Shown here: positions 1 to 7,776 of the stretch, one piece after another | Layout: each line of letters opens with the position of its first letter | How positions within the stretch are numbered: position 1 is the first letter of the stretch | NCBI GenBank assembly: GCA_015067495.1 | Contig: SVMI01000002.1 | Coordinates: 118,242 to 182,241, forward strand | DNA from: Oscillospiraceae bacterium | GTDB lineage: Bacteria > Bacillota > Clostridia > Oscillospirales > Oscillospiraceae | Direction of reading: 5' to 3' | DNA length: 64,000 bases | Translations under genes and position numbers: made by a program | The notes under the pieces: model-generated | The model's database searches: none | What the model was told of the DNA's origin: nothing | What the model saw: the letters and a program-made list of their open reading frames with translations, nothing else

Positions 1-261
1 AAAGAAGTCCATCACAGCATCGGGCGGATACGCCGTCAATGCACTGTAGAGAAACCGCCCGTTGCGGGGAATGTTCTGCAGCAGCTCCTGCAGATCGCAG
101 TTATTTGTTACATTGCAGCGCCCCTTGCCCGTGATCAGCAGCTTTTTACCAAGGCGATCATTTCGTTCCAACAGCAGCACCTTTGTGCCGTTGGAAGCCG
201 CTGTAATGGCAGCAAGCATGCCGGCAGGACCGCCGCCGATGACGATCACATCATTCCTCAT
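1..261 (-). CDS. HI0933/BaiN-type NAD(P)/FAD flavoprotein, N-terminal part
   Basis: This is the N-terminal 87 codons of a flavoprotein that runs off the left edge of the window. The visible protein begins MRNDVIVIGGGPAGMLAAIT, a Rossmann FAD-binding GxGxxG segment. It continues with an ExxxRLGKKLLITGKGRCN stretch, which is the signature of the HI0933/YtxH-like and BaiN flavoprotein family. I infer an FAD-dependent oxidoreductase; its substrate is unknown. The start codon lies inside the end of the RpiR regulator gene (11-base overlap), so the two are probably co-transcribed and translationally coupled. Only the cofactor-binding end is seen, so specificity cannot be judged. Confidence 0.85.
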   Translation of the reverse strand, partial: MRNDVIVIGGGPAGMLAAITAASNGTKVLLLERNDRLGKKLLITGKGRCNVTNNCDLQELLQNIPRNGRFLYSALTAYPPDAVMDFF

Positions 262-1126
262 CCGATACCGCCTGCTTTTGATAAATGTTGTATTCCTCCC
301 AGATGCGCTCCAGATCCTGGAAGGTCTGGGACAGCTCCTGCTCCTTCTTGGCAGCGATGGCAACGATCAGCGCATTTACAACACTCAGCGGTGCAACCAA
401 AGAGTCCACCAGCGAGAGCATATTGCTCTTGGCAGCAAGGACGTAGTCAGATGCTTCCCCCAAGGGCGACAGCTGCGTGTCGGTGATGCCAACCACCGTC
501 GCACCCTGACTGCGGCAGTACCGCGCCGCCTTCGCTGTGGTAGCGGAGTAACGGGGGAAGCTGAAGGCGACGACCGCATCCCTCTCATTGACACCAACGA
601 TCTTCTCGAACATCTCACCCGCGCCGGATGCTGTAATAATATGCACATTTTGGAACATGTAATTCAGGTAATAGCCAAGAAAACCCGCCAGCGGCGCGGC
701 AGAACGCACACCAATGATAAATACACGCTTTGCATTCAGTATCGTATTGACTGCGACATCAAAAGCAGAGCGGTCAATGGTCTCCGCGGTGCGGCGAAGC
801 CGCTCCAAATCGGATTGAAACACCGTCGTCAGCACATCCCTGTCACACAGACGGTTATTGGCAACCTCAATACGCTGAACGGAAGTCAGGCGATTGACCA
901 CTACCTCCTGCAGAGCCTTCTGCATACTGGGATAGCCGTCATAGCCCAGCTCCATGGCAAAGCGCACAACTGTAGACTCGGAAACACCGACCGTCTTACC
1001 CAGCACCGCGGCGGTCATAAAGGCAGCCTTATCATAAGACTCCAGAATATAGTGGGCGATGCGGCGCTGACCCTTGGAAAAGGAACGTTCATTTGCCTGT
1101 AAAATTGCAAGAATATCGTGACGCAT
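251..1126 (-). CDS. RpiR/MurR family transcriptional regulator
   Basis: A 291-residue regulator with the two RpiR-family domains. The N-terminal HTH_6 domain (about 1-75) includes SESTVVRFAMELGYDGYPSM. The C-terminal SIS sugar-phosphate-binding domain (about 125-255) includes RVFIIGVRSAAPLAGFLGYY and VVAFSFPRYSATT. Members of the family sense phosphosugars and repress or activate carbohydrate genes. The chosen ATG has an AGAGGTG ribosome binding site 6-8 bases upstream; a longer frame upstream has no such site. It overlaps the flavoprotein gene by 11 bases. A perfect 7-base inverted repeat overlaps its -35 region, so autoregulation is plausible. The ligand is not evident. Confidence 0.92.
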   Translation of the reverse strand: MRHDILAILQANERSFSKGQRRIAHYILESYDKAAFMTAAVLGKTVGVSESTVVRFAMELGYDGYPSMQKALQEVVVNRLTSVQRIEVANNRLCDRDVLTTVFQSDLERLRRTAETIDRSAFDVAVNTILNAKRVFIIGVRSAAPLAGFLGYYLNYMFQNVHIITASGAGEMFEKIVGVNERDAVVAFSFPRYSATTAKAARYCRSQGATVVGITDTQLSPLGEASDYVLAAKSNMLSLVDSLVAPLSVVNALIVAIAAKKEQELSQTFQDLERIWEEYNIYQKQAVSDEE

Positions 1127-1152
1127 AGCAAAACACCTCTCTTTTTTGACTA

Positions 1153-1180
1153 CTATAACAGATTTCATTCACTTTTGCAA
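1153..1180 (-). promoter_or_regulatory. Promoter of the RpiR gene
   Basis: On the minus strand, TTGCAA and TATAGT are separated by 16 bases, 27 bases upstream of the chosen start codon. It overlaps the inverted repeat at 1166-1188. Confidence 0.6.
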
Positions 1181-1188
1181 GGTGAATG
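1166..1188. promoter_or_regulatory. Candidate operator, perfect inverted repeat CATTCAC-N9-GTGAATG
   Basis: A 7-base perfect inverted repeat overlaps the -35 element and spacer of the RpiR-gene promoter. Its position suggests a repressor binding site, probably for the encoded regulator; this is inference. Confidence 0.45.
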
Positions 1189-1201
1189 CAGCAAAAATTG
1201 C

Positions 1202-1232
1202 AAATAGCGAGGTTATTTCAACCTCGCTATTT
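1202..1232 (-). terminator. Intrinsic terminator of the pseudouridine synthase operon
   Basis: A 13-base-pair stem (AAATAGCGAGGTT) has a 5-base loop and is followed on the minus strand by a TTTTT run. The stop codon of the pseudouridine synthase lies in the hairpin, so it ends the transcript coming from the scpAB direction. Confidence 0.8.
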
Positions 1233-1914
1233 CCTCTTCTGTTAAGTATCGCCATTTTCCCAGCGGGAGCGTCCCCAGTTGAAGCGCACCCTCCGAAATT
1301 CGGCGCAGCCGCAAAACCGTCATGCCGGCTGCATCACACATCCGGCGAACCTGCCGGTTGCGTCCCTCATGAATGGTCACAAGAAACTTGGCACGGTCAC
1401 CGTCAGAGCGCAGGAGCTTTACCTGCGGCTTGCGGATACGATAGCCGTCCAGTTCGATCGGGCGGCTCAAAAGTGCCGGTGACGCCTCATGATAACCACG
1501 CACTGTGACCTCATAGGTCTTGTCCACCTCTTCCCCCGGATGCATCACCCGGTTTGCGAACGAGCCGTCGTTGGTCAGCAAGAGTAATCCTTCCGAATCC
1601 ATATCCAGCCGCCCAACAGGATAGACCCGTGTACCGCAATCCGCAACCAGCTGCGCTACGTTGTCCCTCCCCTTTTCGTCAGAGAGAGTGGTCACGTAGC
1701 CCCGGGGCTTATGGAGCATGATGTACACCTTTTCCTGCCCGGACGGGAGCGGTTTCCCGTCCAGCAGAATCTCATCCATATCAGGATCGGCAGCATCGCC
1801 AAGGGCGGCGACCATGCCGTTGACTGTAACTCTGCCCTGCGCGATCCACTCCTCCGCCTTACGGCGGGAGGTGATGCCCCGGGCAGATATGATCTTTTGT
1901 AAACGTTCCTTCAT
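1213..1914 (-). CDS. rluB: 23S rRNA pseudouridine synthase, RsuA/RluB family
   Basis: A 233-residue RNA-modifying enzyme. Residues about 1-60 form an S4 RNA-binding domain (RLQKIISARGITSRRKAEEW). The catalytic domain carries the family motif GRLDMDSEGLLLLTNDG, with the Asp nucleophile in RLDMDS, and the late motif EGRNRQVRRMCDAAG. These enzymes convert a uridine in rRNA to pseudouridine; in Firmicutes, RluB acts on helix 89 of 23S rRNA. Its start overlaps the end of the D,D-carboxypeptidase gene (ATGA). This order after scpA-scpB-ytfI-ytfJ-dacF is widespread in Clostridia. An RsuA (16S) assignment cannot be strictly excluded. Confidence 0.93.
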   Translation of the reverse strand: MKERLQKIISARGITSRRKAEEWIAQGRVTVNGMVAALGDAADPDMDEILLDGKPLPSGQEKVYIMLHKPRGYVTTLSDEKGRDNVAQLVADCGTRVYPVGRLDMDSEGLLLLTNDGSFANRVMHPGEEVDKTYEVTVRGYHEASPALLSRPIELDGYRIRKPQVKLLRSDGDRAKFLVTIHEGRNRQVRRMCDAAGMTVLRLRRISEGALQLGTLPLGKWRYLTEEEIARLK

Positions 1915-3002
1915 GTTCTGTCACCAAACCAACCATCCCAAAAATGGCGTTTTCTTTGTGTCTGCTGCTCAACGGTCTTACCGTAGACAAGCTTCACTTT
2001 GCCCACTGTGTGATCGCCGATGCAGACGGATGCGTCCCCGGCGTATTGTCCGCACACCACCGGCGCATAGGCAAAGCCCGGTGGCGGCAGCACGATACTC
2101 GCCTTCTCATCAGACGCAAGGGAGAATGAAAAATCCTCCGCTGCCAGCAGAGAAACTGTCTCCTCAGTCCCGGAAAAGACCGTTGCCGTTCCAAGACACT
2201 CCCCTTGCCTGACAATCTGACGGACGCTGTACTCCGAGAACCCCTTCTCGAGAAGGGTTGCATGATCCGCCCAGTCATTGCCGTCGTTGATGGTCACACA
2301 GATGAGCCGCCTGCCGCTGCGGGTAGCGGAGGAAACGAGAATCCGCCCCGCCGCCTTGGTGTAGCCGGTTTTGACCCCGTCCGCGCCCTCAACGCGCCAC
2401 AGCAGCTTGTTGTGATTCTGAAGCACCCGCTCGCCGACGGTGACGGATTTTGCCGACACCGTCTGATAAAAGATCGGGTTTTTCATGGCGTAGGCACTGA
2501 GAATGGCAAGATCCCGCGCTGTAGAATAATGACCGGGGTTATCCAGCCCGTTGGGATTTACAAAATGCGTGCCGGTCATACCCAGCTGCCGCGCCTTGTC
2601 GTTCATCATTTCCGCGAAGCCTTCCACCGTACCGCCGCAATAAATTGCCAGTGCCACTGCAGCATCATTGCCGGAACGGAGCATCAGACCGTACAGCAGC
2701 TCCTGCAGTGACAGCACTTCCCCTTCCTTCAGGTACATGGAAGAGCCTTCGATGCCCACCGCTTCCTTGGGGATCTTCATCCGATCAAGGACATTACAAT
2801 GCTCACAAACCACCAGTGCTGTCATGATCTTGGTGGTGCTGGCGATGAGGCTGCGGGAATCGGCATCCTTTTCGTAAAGCACACGCCCGGTTTCCGCATC
2901 CAGAAGAATCGCCTTCTGTGCGCTGATTGCCTGAACCGGCATCTGTAAAAAGAGGGCGGCGGCCAAAATCGCAACCACCGCCCCGAAAAATCTTCGTTTC
3001 AT
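1911..3002 (-). CDS. dacF: D-alanyl-D-alanine carboxypeptidase, DacF/PBP5-like
   Basis: A 363-residue secreted serine peptidase S11 that trims the terminal D-Ala from peptidoglycan stem peptides. The signal peptide covers about 1-25 (MKRRFFGAVVAILAAALFL then MPVQA). The active-site motifs are S55-T-T-K58, S-G-N (RSGNDAAVAL) and K-T-G (GVKTGYTKAAG), followed by a C-terminal beta domain. The ATG chosen follows a GGTGAG site; an in-frame GTG nine bases upstream is possible. Placement with ytfJ and scpAB matches the sporulation-associated dacF locus of Bacillus and Clostridia, which suggests a role in cortex or forespore wall maturation. It overlaps rluB by four bases. Confidence 0.92.
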   Translation of the reverse strand: MKRRFFGAVVAILAAALFLQMPVQAISAQKAILLDAETGRVLYEKDADSRSLIASTTKIMTALVVCEHCNVLDRMKIPKEAVGIEGSSMYLKEGEVLSLQELLYGLMLRSGNDAAVALAIYCGGTVEGFAEMMNDKARQLGMTGTHFVNPNGLDNPGHYSTARDLAILSAYAMKNPIFYQTVSAKSVTVGERVLQNHNKLLWRVEGADGVKTGYTKAAGRILVSSATRSGRRLICVTINDGNDWADHATLLEKGFSEYSVRQIVRQGECLGTATVFSGTEETVSLLAAEDFSFSLASDEKASIVLPPPGFAYAPVVCGQYAGDASVCIGDHTVGKVKLVYGKTVEQQTQRKRHFWDGWFGDRT

Positions 3003-3041
3003 TTCTCTCACCCGGGTGTAGTCTTCCCCGGGATGACGAAA

Positions 3042-3431
3042 TTATACTTCGTCCTTCTTGATATGGGAATCCACAAATGCCGCGACCTTGTCGAGGGTAT
3101 CCGGGATCATTTCCACAATACGGTCTGCCGTTGTGTTGGCAGGCGTTGCCACGGGCAGCATACGCACATTGCCGTCCTTGACGATCAAAAACGCCACGGG
3201 TGTGACCTTGACACCGCCGCCTGCGCCGCCGCCAAAGGGATTTTCCTGCTTGTTCGCGTTCTTGGACACGTAGTCAGAACCGCCGCCGCCAAAGCCGACA
3301 CTGACCTTGGAAACGGGAATGATGGTCACGCCGTCAGCCGTGATGGGATCGCCGATGACGGAATTGACATCCACCATCTCGCGGATCTTTGCAATCGTAT
3401 TTTCCAGCATATTCGGAAGAGTTGTGCTCAT
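3042..3431 (-). CDS. ytfJ: GerW family sporulation protein (YtfJ)
   Basis: A 129-residue protein of the GerW/YtfJ family. It has the family core GDPITADGVTIIPVSKVSVG, followed by a glycine-rich loop (GFGGGG and later FGGGAGGGVKVTPVAFLIV). In Bacillus, YtfJ is a forespore protein needed for normal germination with L-alanine. The start overlaps the stop of the DUF2953 gene (ytfI), the same ytfI-ytfJ pair as in Bacillus, so the two are translationally coupled. It ends with a charged tail (HIKKDEV). Assignment is firm; the biochemical function is unknown in the family. Confidence 0.93.
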   Translation of the reverse strand: MSTTLPNMLENTIAKIREMVDVNSVIGDPITADGVTIIPVSKVSVGFGGGGSDYVSKNANKQENPFGGGAGGGVKVTPVAFLIVKDGNVRMLPVATPANTTADRIVEMIPDTLDKVAAFVDSHIKKDEV

Positions 3432-4036
3432 TTTACGGCACCGCCTTTCTTAATTTCCGCTTTTTTGAGAAATACCCGAAGGACGCGGATACCGTATCGG
3501 GCAGCAAGGCTGAGAAGTCTTCCCAGCGTAATGGTAATATCCAGCCGCACATAAACTGTCGTGCGGGTTTCCACGAAATCGCATTGCACGTCAATATCGC
3601 GCTTTTTGATCACAAAAAACCGCTCCAGTTGCGGCATGATGTTGCCGACAGCTGCCCATGCGCGTCCGTAATTGACCGCAAGATCGCAGGGGTCATCTCC
3701 TGCAAGGGTCAGCTTCAGCTCCAGCTTATTCACCCGCAGCTTTCTGCGAAGATCACCGAGAAAATCCACAGCGATCTTAACCAAGGGCATAAAGTCCGAA
3801 AGCAAACCGCCTTTTTTCTCCTGCTGCGGCTGCGTTTGTGCCGTTTTTTTGGGGGTGGGTTTTTCTTGTTTCTTTTTGGGCAGCTTCTCCTTCTTGTTCT
3901 TGGAAGGATACAGAAGGAATGAAGCCGGACCGATCAGCAGTCGAACTGCCGCTCCAGCCTGATCATAGACGACTCCGACACCCAGCGGGATCACGGCGAT
4001 CAACGCCACGACACCCAAGGCAATGAGCCACCCCAT
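3428..4036 (-). CDS. DUF2953 membrane-anchored protein (YtfI-like)
   Basis: A 202-residue protein with one N-terminal membrane segment (about 2-22, WLIALGVVALIAVIPLGVGV). A Lys/Pro/Gln-rich linker (about 45-75, KKEKLPKKKQEKPTPKK) is followed by a conserved C-terminal DUF2953 region containing the NYGRAWAAVGNIMPQLERFF stretch. Members usually sit just upstream of ytfJ in spore formers, as here, with ATGA-type overlap. The N-terminal start also abuts the scpB stop (one shared base), so scpA-scpB-ytfI-ytfJ is one transcription unit. Function is not established; I infer a role in the forespore envelope from context only. Confidence 0.85.
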   Translation of the reverse strand: MGWLIALGVVALIAVIPLGVGVVYDQAGAAVRLLIGPASFLLYPSKNKKEKLPKKKQEKPTPKKTAQTQPQQEKKGGLLSDFMPLVKIAVDFLGDLRRKLRVNKLELKLTLAGDDPCDLAVNYGRAWAAVGNIMPQLERFFVIKKRDIDVQCDFVETRTTVYVRLDITITLGRLLSLAARYGIRVLRVFLKKAEIKKGGAVK

Positions 4037-4617
4037 TATGCTTCCTCCGCGGACGCAGGCTCTTCGATCTGGGTCTGCTCCATCTCCACGATCGGCTCGC
4101 CGAAGCTGACCTTATCAATAGGCGGCAGCTCTTCCAAGGAAGAAATGCCGAAGGTACGCAGGAAGTCCGCCGTGGTTCGATAAAGGATCGGACGACCGGG
4201 AACATTCAATCGCCCGGACTCTTCGATCAGCTTTTTATTCATCAGCGCGGTAATGGAGTAAGAGCTGTCCACACCGCGGATCTGCTCCACCATCGCCTTT
4301 GTCGCAGGCTGATAATAGGCAACGATCGTCAACGTTTCCAGCTGTGAGGAGGACAGCTTGGGCGGCTTTCTTGTTTCGAGAGCCTTGGTGACATAGTCTG
4401 CCATCTCGCCGGAGGAAACCATCTGGTAGCCGTCCTCCAGCTTGAGGATGCGAATGCCCCGACGCTCAAAGGAAAGCTCGTCCATCAGCGCATCTGCTGC
4501 CGCTGCAATATCCTGCGGATCTGCCTCCAGTGCCATAGCCAGACGGCTCAGCTCGATGCGCTCACCGGCTGCAAAAAGGATCGCCTCAATGGCTCTTTGC
4601 AATTCATTCAGTTCCAT
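4036..4617 (-). CDS. scpB: Segregation and condensation protein B
   Basis: A 193-residue ScpB with its tandem winged-helix domains: about 5-85 (LQRAIEAILFAAGERIELSR) and about 90-165 (SSSQLETLTIVAYYQPATKA, then VEQIRGVDSSYSITALMNK). ScpB dimerises and binds ScpA, and the complex bridges the SMC head domains in the bacterial condensin. The acidic C-terminal tail (EMEQTQIEEPASAEEA) is disordered. Its start codon overlaps the scpA stop by one base, the normal coupling. Length is typical. Confidence 0.96.
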   Translation of the reverse strand: MELNELQRAIEAILFAAGERIELSRLAMALEADPQDIAAAADALMDELSFERRGIRILKLEDGYQMVSSGEMADYVTKALETRKPPKLSSSQLETLTIVAYYQPATKAMVEQIRGVDSSYSITALMNKKLIEESGRLNVPGRPILYRTTADFLRTFGISSLEELPPIDKVSFGEPIVEMEQTQIEEPASAEEA

Positions 4618-5414
4618 TAAGTCGCCTCCTCTACCTGTACATTTGTTCCGTCCAGCAGGCGGACGTTGGGATCTTCCAGATCAGCACCGTCTTCCAGTGC
4701 CACGGAGCGGGTCTTACACAGCTCCAGCACCGCCAAAAAGGTAGCAACGATCTCCGATCTTGTGCGGTTTCCCTTGAAAAGATTTCTGAGCTTCTCCACA
4801 CCCCGCAGCACCAGCTGACGGATGACCTCCGTGGCTTTACGGGTCACGGGATAGCGCTCCTTACCGACGATGCCCTTAAAACTGACCGTCGAGGGCGGCA
4901 GCCGCTTCTGATTGCGCTCGGAAATGTCATTGAGTGCCAGCATCAGATCATTCAGATCATGCTGGTATCGGTACGTCTGATCCCGCCTGAGCGGCTCAGG
5001 CTGCTTGGTAAAGAGACACCGACCGATCTCATTGCGCGGCTCAAGCCACGTCACAGCGATGCGGATCTGCTCGATCGCCTCCTTGCGCTGACGCTCGATC
5101 AGCGATTGGCGCAAAATGTCCAGCTCGGTCTGTGCTTCTTCCTGCTCAGCGGCAGAGAGGAGCATTTTCGTTTTGATCAGCATCAGATGAGATGCCATCG
5201 TGATAAACTCGCTGGCGATCTCCATATCAAGGCGCTTCATCTCGTCCAGATAAGCAAGGTACTGTTCCAGAATCGCCGTGATCGATACATCCTGAATCTC
5301 TATTTTATTTTTACTCAGCAGCAGAAAGATCACGTCCAGCGGACCTTCAAAGTCCTCCATGACCTCGCTGCGCGTGTGAACGATGCCCTCTAATCGGTAC
5401 TGCGGCTGACTCAT
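4617..5414 (-). CDS. scpA: Segregation and condensation protein A
   Basis: A 265-residue kleisin of the SMC condensin. Family landmarks are FEGPLDVIFLLLSKNKIEIQ near residue 20, EFITMASHLMLIKTKMLL (about 75-95, the SMC-neck-binding helix), and a C-terminal winged helix with TRSEIVATFLAVLELCKTR. I chose the ATG giving MSQPQYRLEG because AAGGAG lies six bases upstream; an upstream extension of 23 codons looks noncoding and hydrophobic. It is the first gene of the scpA-scpB-ytfI-ytfJ-dacF-rluB run. Confidence 0.95.
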   Translation of the reverse strand: MSQPQYRLEGIVHTRSEVMEDFEGPLDVIFLLLSKNKIEIQDVSITAILEQYLAYLDEMKRLDMEIASEFITMASHLMLIKTKMLLSAAEQEEAQTELDILRQSLIERQRKEAIEQIRIAVTWLEPRNEIGRCLFTKQPEPLRRDQTYRYQHDLNDLMLALNDISERNQKRLPPSTVSFKGIVGKERYPVTRKATEVIRQLVLRGVEKLRNLFKGNRTRSEIVATFLAVLELCKTRSVALEDGADLEDPNVRLLDGTNVQVEEAT

Positions 5415-5518
5415 ATTTTCTCCTTGCACGTACGTTCCCAATATAATTAATAGTATTATACCACCAAATTCACCATTGTGCAAGTATTTCCAAATCTTTT
5501 TGAAGCAATTCCAAGAAA

Positions 5519-5547
5519 AGCCTCCCGAACCTGATGTCCGGGAGGCT
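5519..5547 (-). terminator. Intrinsic terminator of the lysis cassette
   Basis: A nine-base-pair stem AGCCTCCCG/CGGGAGGCT is followed on the minus strand by TTTT. It lies 5-35 bases after the holin-like gene and separates the cassette from scpA. Confidence 0.8.
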
Positions 5548-5552
5548 ACGAG

Positions 5553-5867
5553 TTATTTATAATTTTTCAGTTTTGCGAATGCCTGCTTGAATTTATCAAA
5601 GCCAAACATCGCCGCGTACGCAACAAACAGTCCGAGAATCAAAACACCCGCAATGTGGTACCACATCACTGCAAAGGACGTGAACCCTGCCCATGCCAAA
5701 AACGCAACCACTGTAACCACAAGTGACACGATCATCGCCAACAAGCTTGTGGGGATCTTTGCAAAAACCTTCTTAATGACCTCCACGATAATATTCACGC
5801 TGAATACAAGAGCCGCTAAAATCAACATGATCGTTGAGGTATTGTTCATCATCGTACCGAAATCCAT
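5553..5867 (-). CDS. Small holin-like membrane protein
   Basis: A 104-residue protein with three hydrophobic segments (about 11-31, 40-60 and 66-88) and a positively charged C-terminus (KFKQAFAKLKNYK). This size, topology and charged tail are typical of phage holins. It is the last gene of an amidase / XhlA-like / holin-like cassette, which supports the call. ATG was preferred to the in-frame GTG six bases earlier because GGGAGGGG is correctly spaced from it. I could not match it to a named holin family. It may act as a pore or export protein for the amidase encoded upstream. Confidence 0.55.
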   Translation of the reverse strand: MDFGTMMNNTSTIMLILAALVFSVNIIVEVIKKVFAKIPTSLLAMIVSLVVTVVAFLAWAGFTSFAVMWYHIAGVLILGLFVAYAAMFGFDKFKQAFAKLKNYK

Positions 5868-5885
5868 ATGCACCCCTCCCTTCTG

Positions 5886-6179
5886 TTAAAGTCCGATCCG
5901 TGACAGCAGAAAAGCGATCACGGCGGCGCATACCGACCAAACGACCTTATCGATCAGTCCGTCAAAACGCTTGATCGGTTTATTTTCAAGAGAGGATACC
6001 TTACAGTCCAACTTTTCGACTGTTTCCGCAACCTGCTCCTGCTTGCTTACCATTACTTCCATGGATGTGGCAAGTCTGTTGATCGCTTCAGTGGAGCTTT
6101 CCAGCTTTTCGATGCGGTGCGTGTTGGATTTTGACCGCTGCTCCACCGATGTCAATCTGCGCTCATGCTCCAGATCCAT
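5886..6179 (-). CDS. Haemolysin XhlA-like phage protein
   Basis: A 97-residue protein with an N-terminal charged coiled coil (MDLEHERRLTSVEQRSKSNT and onward through about residue 65) and a single C-terminal membrane helix (VVWSVCAAVIAFLLSRIGL). This is the XhlA architecture: a tail-anchored coiled-coil protein found beside holin and endolysin genes in Bacillus and clostridial prophages. The second of two in-frame ATGs is used because AGGAGG is seven bases before it and only one base before the first. It is separated from the amidase gene by 12 bases. Confidence 0.6.
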   Translation of the reverse strand: MDLEHERRLTSVEQRSKSNTHRIEKLESSTEAINRLATSMEVMVSKQEQVAETVEKLDCKVSSLENKPIKRFDGLIDKVVWSVCAAVIAFLLSRIGL

Positions 6180-6191
6180 GGGCATTCCTCC

Positions 6192-7349
6192 TTACTCCAT
6201 CCCCAGCAGCTTGCGCCAGGTTTTATTTCCTGCAGTAATTTCTCCGTCGTCGATGCAATCATTTTCCCGTTGAAAACGGGAAACCGCAGCAGCAAACTTT
6301 GCACCGGCAATTCCATCTGCGATGCCTACCTCGGTGTAGCCCAGCTCATACAGCCACTTCTGCACGGGCAGGACAGCCGCATGACGGGCATTGATAAGCC
6401 GGGAAAGGGTCGGTGTCTTGCCCAGTGTTTCCGATCCTGCGATGCCGTCCACAGCCGCACCGATGGCAGCCTGCACATCCCGGACGAACTGTTTTTGCGT
6501 ATACTTTTCAGCAGCAGGAACGCTGTCAGTCAGGATCTGCACATCAGCATCCGTGCTGATATAGGCATCCAGCCCCTTCCCCTTGACCTCAGCCATCTTC
6601 TCCCGGGCGTTATCAAGGCTGCCGCTCTGGTAGATCTGCACCTTGAAGTACGGATCTACCTTGATCAGAAACGCATCCACGTATCCCTTGGCTTTCACCA
6701 GCCGCAGCTTCTCATCCGCATTCTCCCGGACGGTGTAAGCACCGCTGATCACCCGGTAGACCTCCTGCGGCTCTTTTCTTTCCATGCCGAAATGCTTCGC
6801 CAGCACCGCGGCTTCGGCGCGAGCCAGCTTGTCGAGATTACCGTCATCCATCAGCCACTCAGCGCTGCGCTTGTTGCTGTAAAAGCTATGCTCCAGAATG
6901 ATGCCCGGCACGCCCACCGCGGCAGCGCCGTAGATCACACCGTACCAGTCCCAGTCCCCCTTGGTGGACTTCTTCGACTGGATCATGGCATCCTCCTGCG
7001 TACCCATGACCCCACGGACGCACTGTGCCAGCTTCCTGCCGATGGCATCGCCGCTGCCGTTGATGGGAACATAGGCTGCGGGATAGTCAGCACTTTCCCG
7101 CGCCGCCCAGTTGGCATGGACGGAGAGGAACAGATCGTGACCCTTGGCACATCTGCCCCGCTCATACAGATCCATGTCCTCATCCTGACGGTCTCTTGTG
7201 GTCGTGACCTCGAAGCCGTATTCCTCCAGATAGTTCTTCAGAAGCAGATGGAACTTCCAGTTGAAATCCGACTCATAGAACTCCGGCACAACCGGGCTGC
7301 GGTTGTACTTGCCGTAATGCCCGGCATCCAGACAAATCTTTTTTGCCAT
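6192..7349 (-). CDS. N-acetylmuramoyl-L-alanine amidase (Amidase_3) with SPOR and peptidoglycan-binding domains
   Basis: A 385-residue endolysin-like enzyme. Residues about 1-185 are an Amidase_3 zinc domain (KKICLDAGHYG with the metal His, ESDFN with the Glu, LFLSVHANW with the second His, IILEHSFYSNK with the catalytic Glu). Residues about 195-265 are a SPOR repeat (YRVISGAYTVRENADEKLR). The C-terminus is a PG_binding_1 domain (VLPVQKWLYELGYTEVGIAD, then FQRENDCIDDGEIT). It cleaves the muramyl-L-alanine bond. There is no signal peptide, so export would need the adjacent holin-like protein, as for phage endolysins. The ATG follows GGAGG at seven bases. Confidence 0.88.
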   Translation of the reverse strand: MAKKICLDAGHYGKYNRSPVVPEFYESDFNWKFHLLLKNYLEEYGFEVTTTRDRQDEDMDLYERGRCAKGHDLFLSVHANWAARESADYPAAYVPINGSGDAIGRKLAQCVRGVMGTQEDAMIQSKKSTKGDWDWYGVIYGAAAVGVPGIILEHSFYSNKRSAEWLMDDGNLDKLARAEAAVLAKHFGMERKEPQEVYRVISGAYTVRENADEKLRLVKAKGYVDAFLIKVDPYFKVQIYQSGSLDNAREKMAEVKGKGLDAYISTDADVQILTDSVPAAEKYTQKQFVRDVQAAIGAAVDGIAGSETLGKTPTLSRLINARHAAVLPVQKWLYELGYTEVGIADGIAGAKFAAAVSRFQRENDCIDDGEITAGNKTWRKLLGME

Positions 7350-7633
7350 TGTGTTTCCTCCTCTCATAATGCAACGTTACCCAAGTCGTTACAGTCCTTT
7401 CTATGCGGAAATACTGCAATTTGCGACGCTTATGTCGAATGCTTTCTTACTATGGCATTATGTAGGTGACTCTGTCGGAGCAACCTTCCTCTTTCGTGTC
7501 ATTTCCATTCCAATTCCCTCCTTTTCATATTCAAGTGCACTCACCCATACCCAAACGGTGAAAAAAGTTGTCCGCAGGAATGCAACCTCCGTGCAAACAA
7601 AGGCAAACGCGCCACATTTTGCAAAATTAGTGC
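7350..7633. other. Intergenic stretch between lysis cassette and tRNA-Ser
   Basis: No convincing gene in 284 bases. On the minus strand a 16-codon frame (7458-7508, MEMTRKRKVAPTESPT) has an excellent AAGGAGGG site 7 bases upstream of its ATG. It resembles the eroded start of a longer gene or a leader peptide ahead of the amidase operon. Nothing else recognisable. Confidence 0.35.
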
Positions 7634-7662
7634 TTGACAAAAACCGATAATTGTTGTATTAT
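7634..7662 (+). promoter_or_regulatory. Promoter of tRNA-Ser
   Basis: TTGACA and TATTAT are separated by 17 bases, 22 bases upstream of the tRNA 5' end. Confidence 0.85.
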
Positions 7663-7684
7663 ATGCAAGCTGATTGCAAAACTT

Positions 7685-7776
7685 GGAGAAGTCGCGTAGC
7701 TGGCCGAGCGCGCACGATTGGAAATCGTGTAAACCCCAAAAGGGTTTCGAGGGTTCAAATCCCTCCTTCTCCGCCA
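7685..7776 (+). tRNA. tRNA-Ser(GGA)
   Basis: A 92-base tRNA including an encoded CCA. The acceptor GGAGAAG pairs with CTTCTCC. The anticodon loop CGATTGGAAATCG reads GGA (serine codons UCC/UCU). The long variable arm (about ACCCCAAAAGGGT) is the class II serine hallmark. The T arm is GAGGGTTCAAATCCCTC. Its last 22 bases recur exactly 263 bases downstream. Confidence 0.97.
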
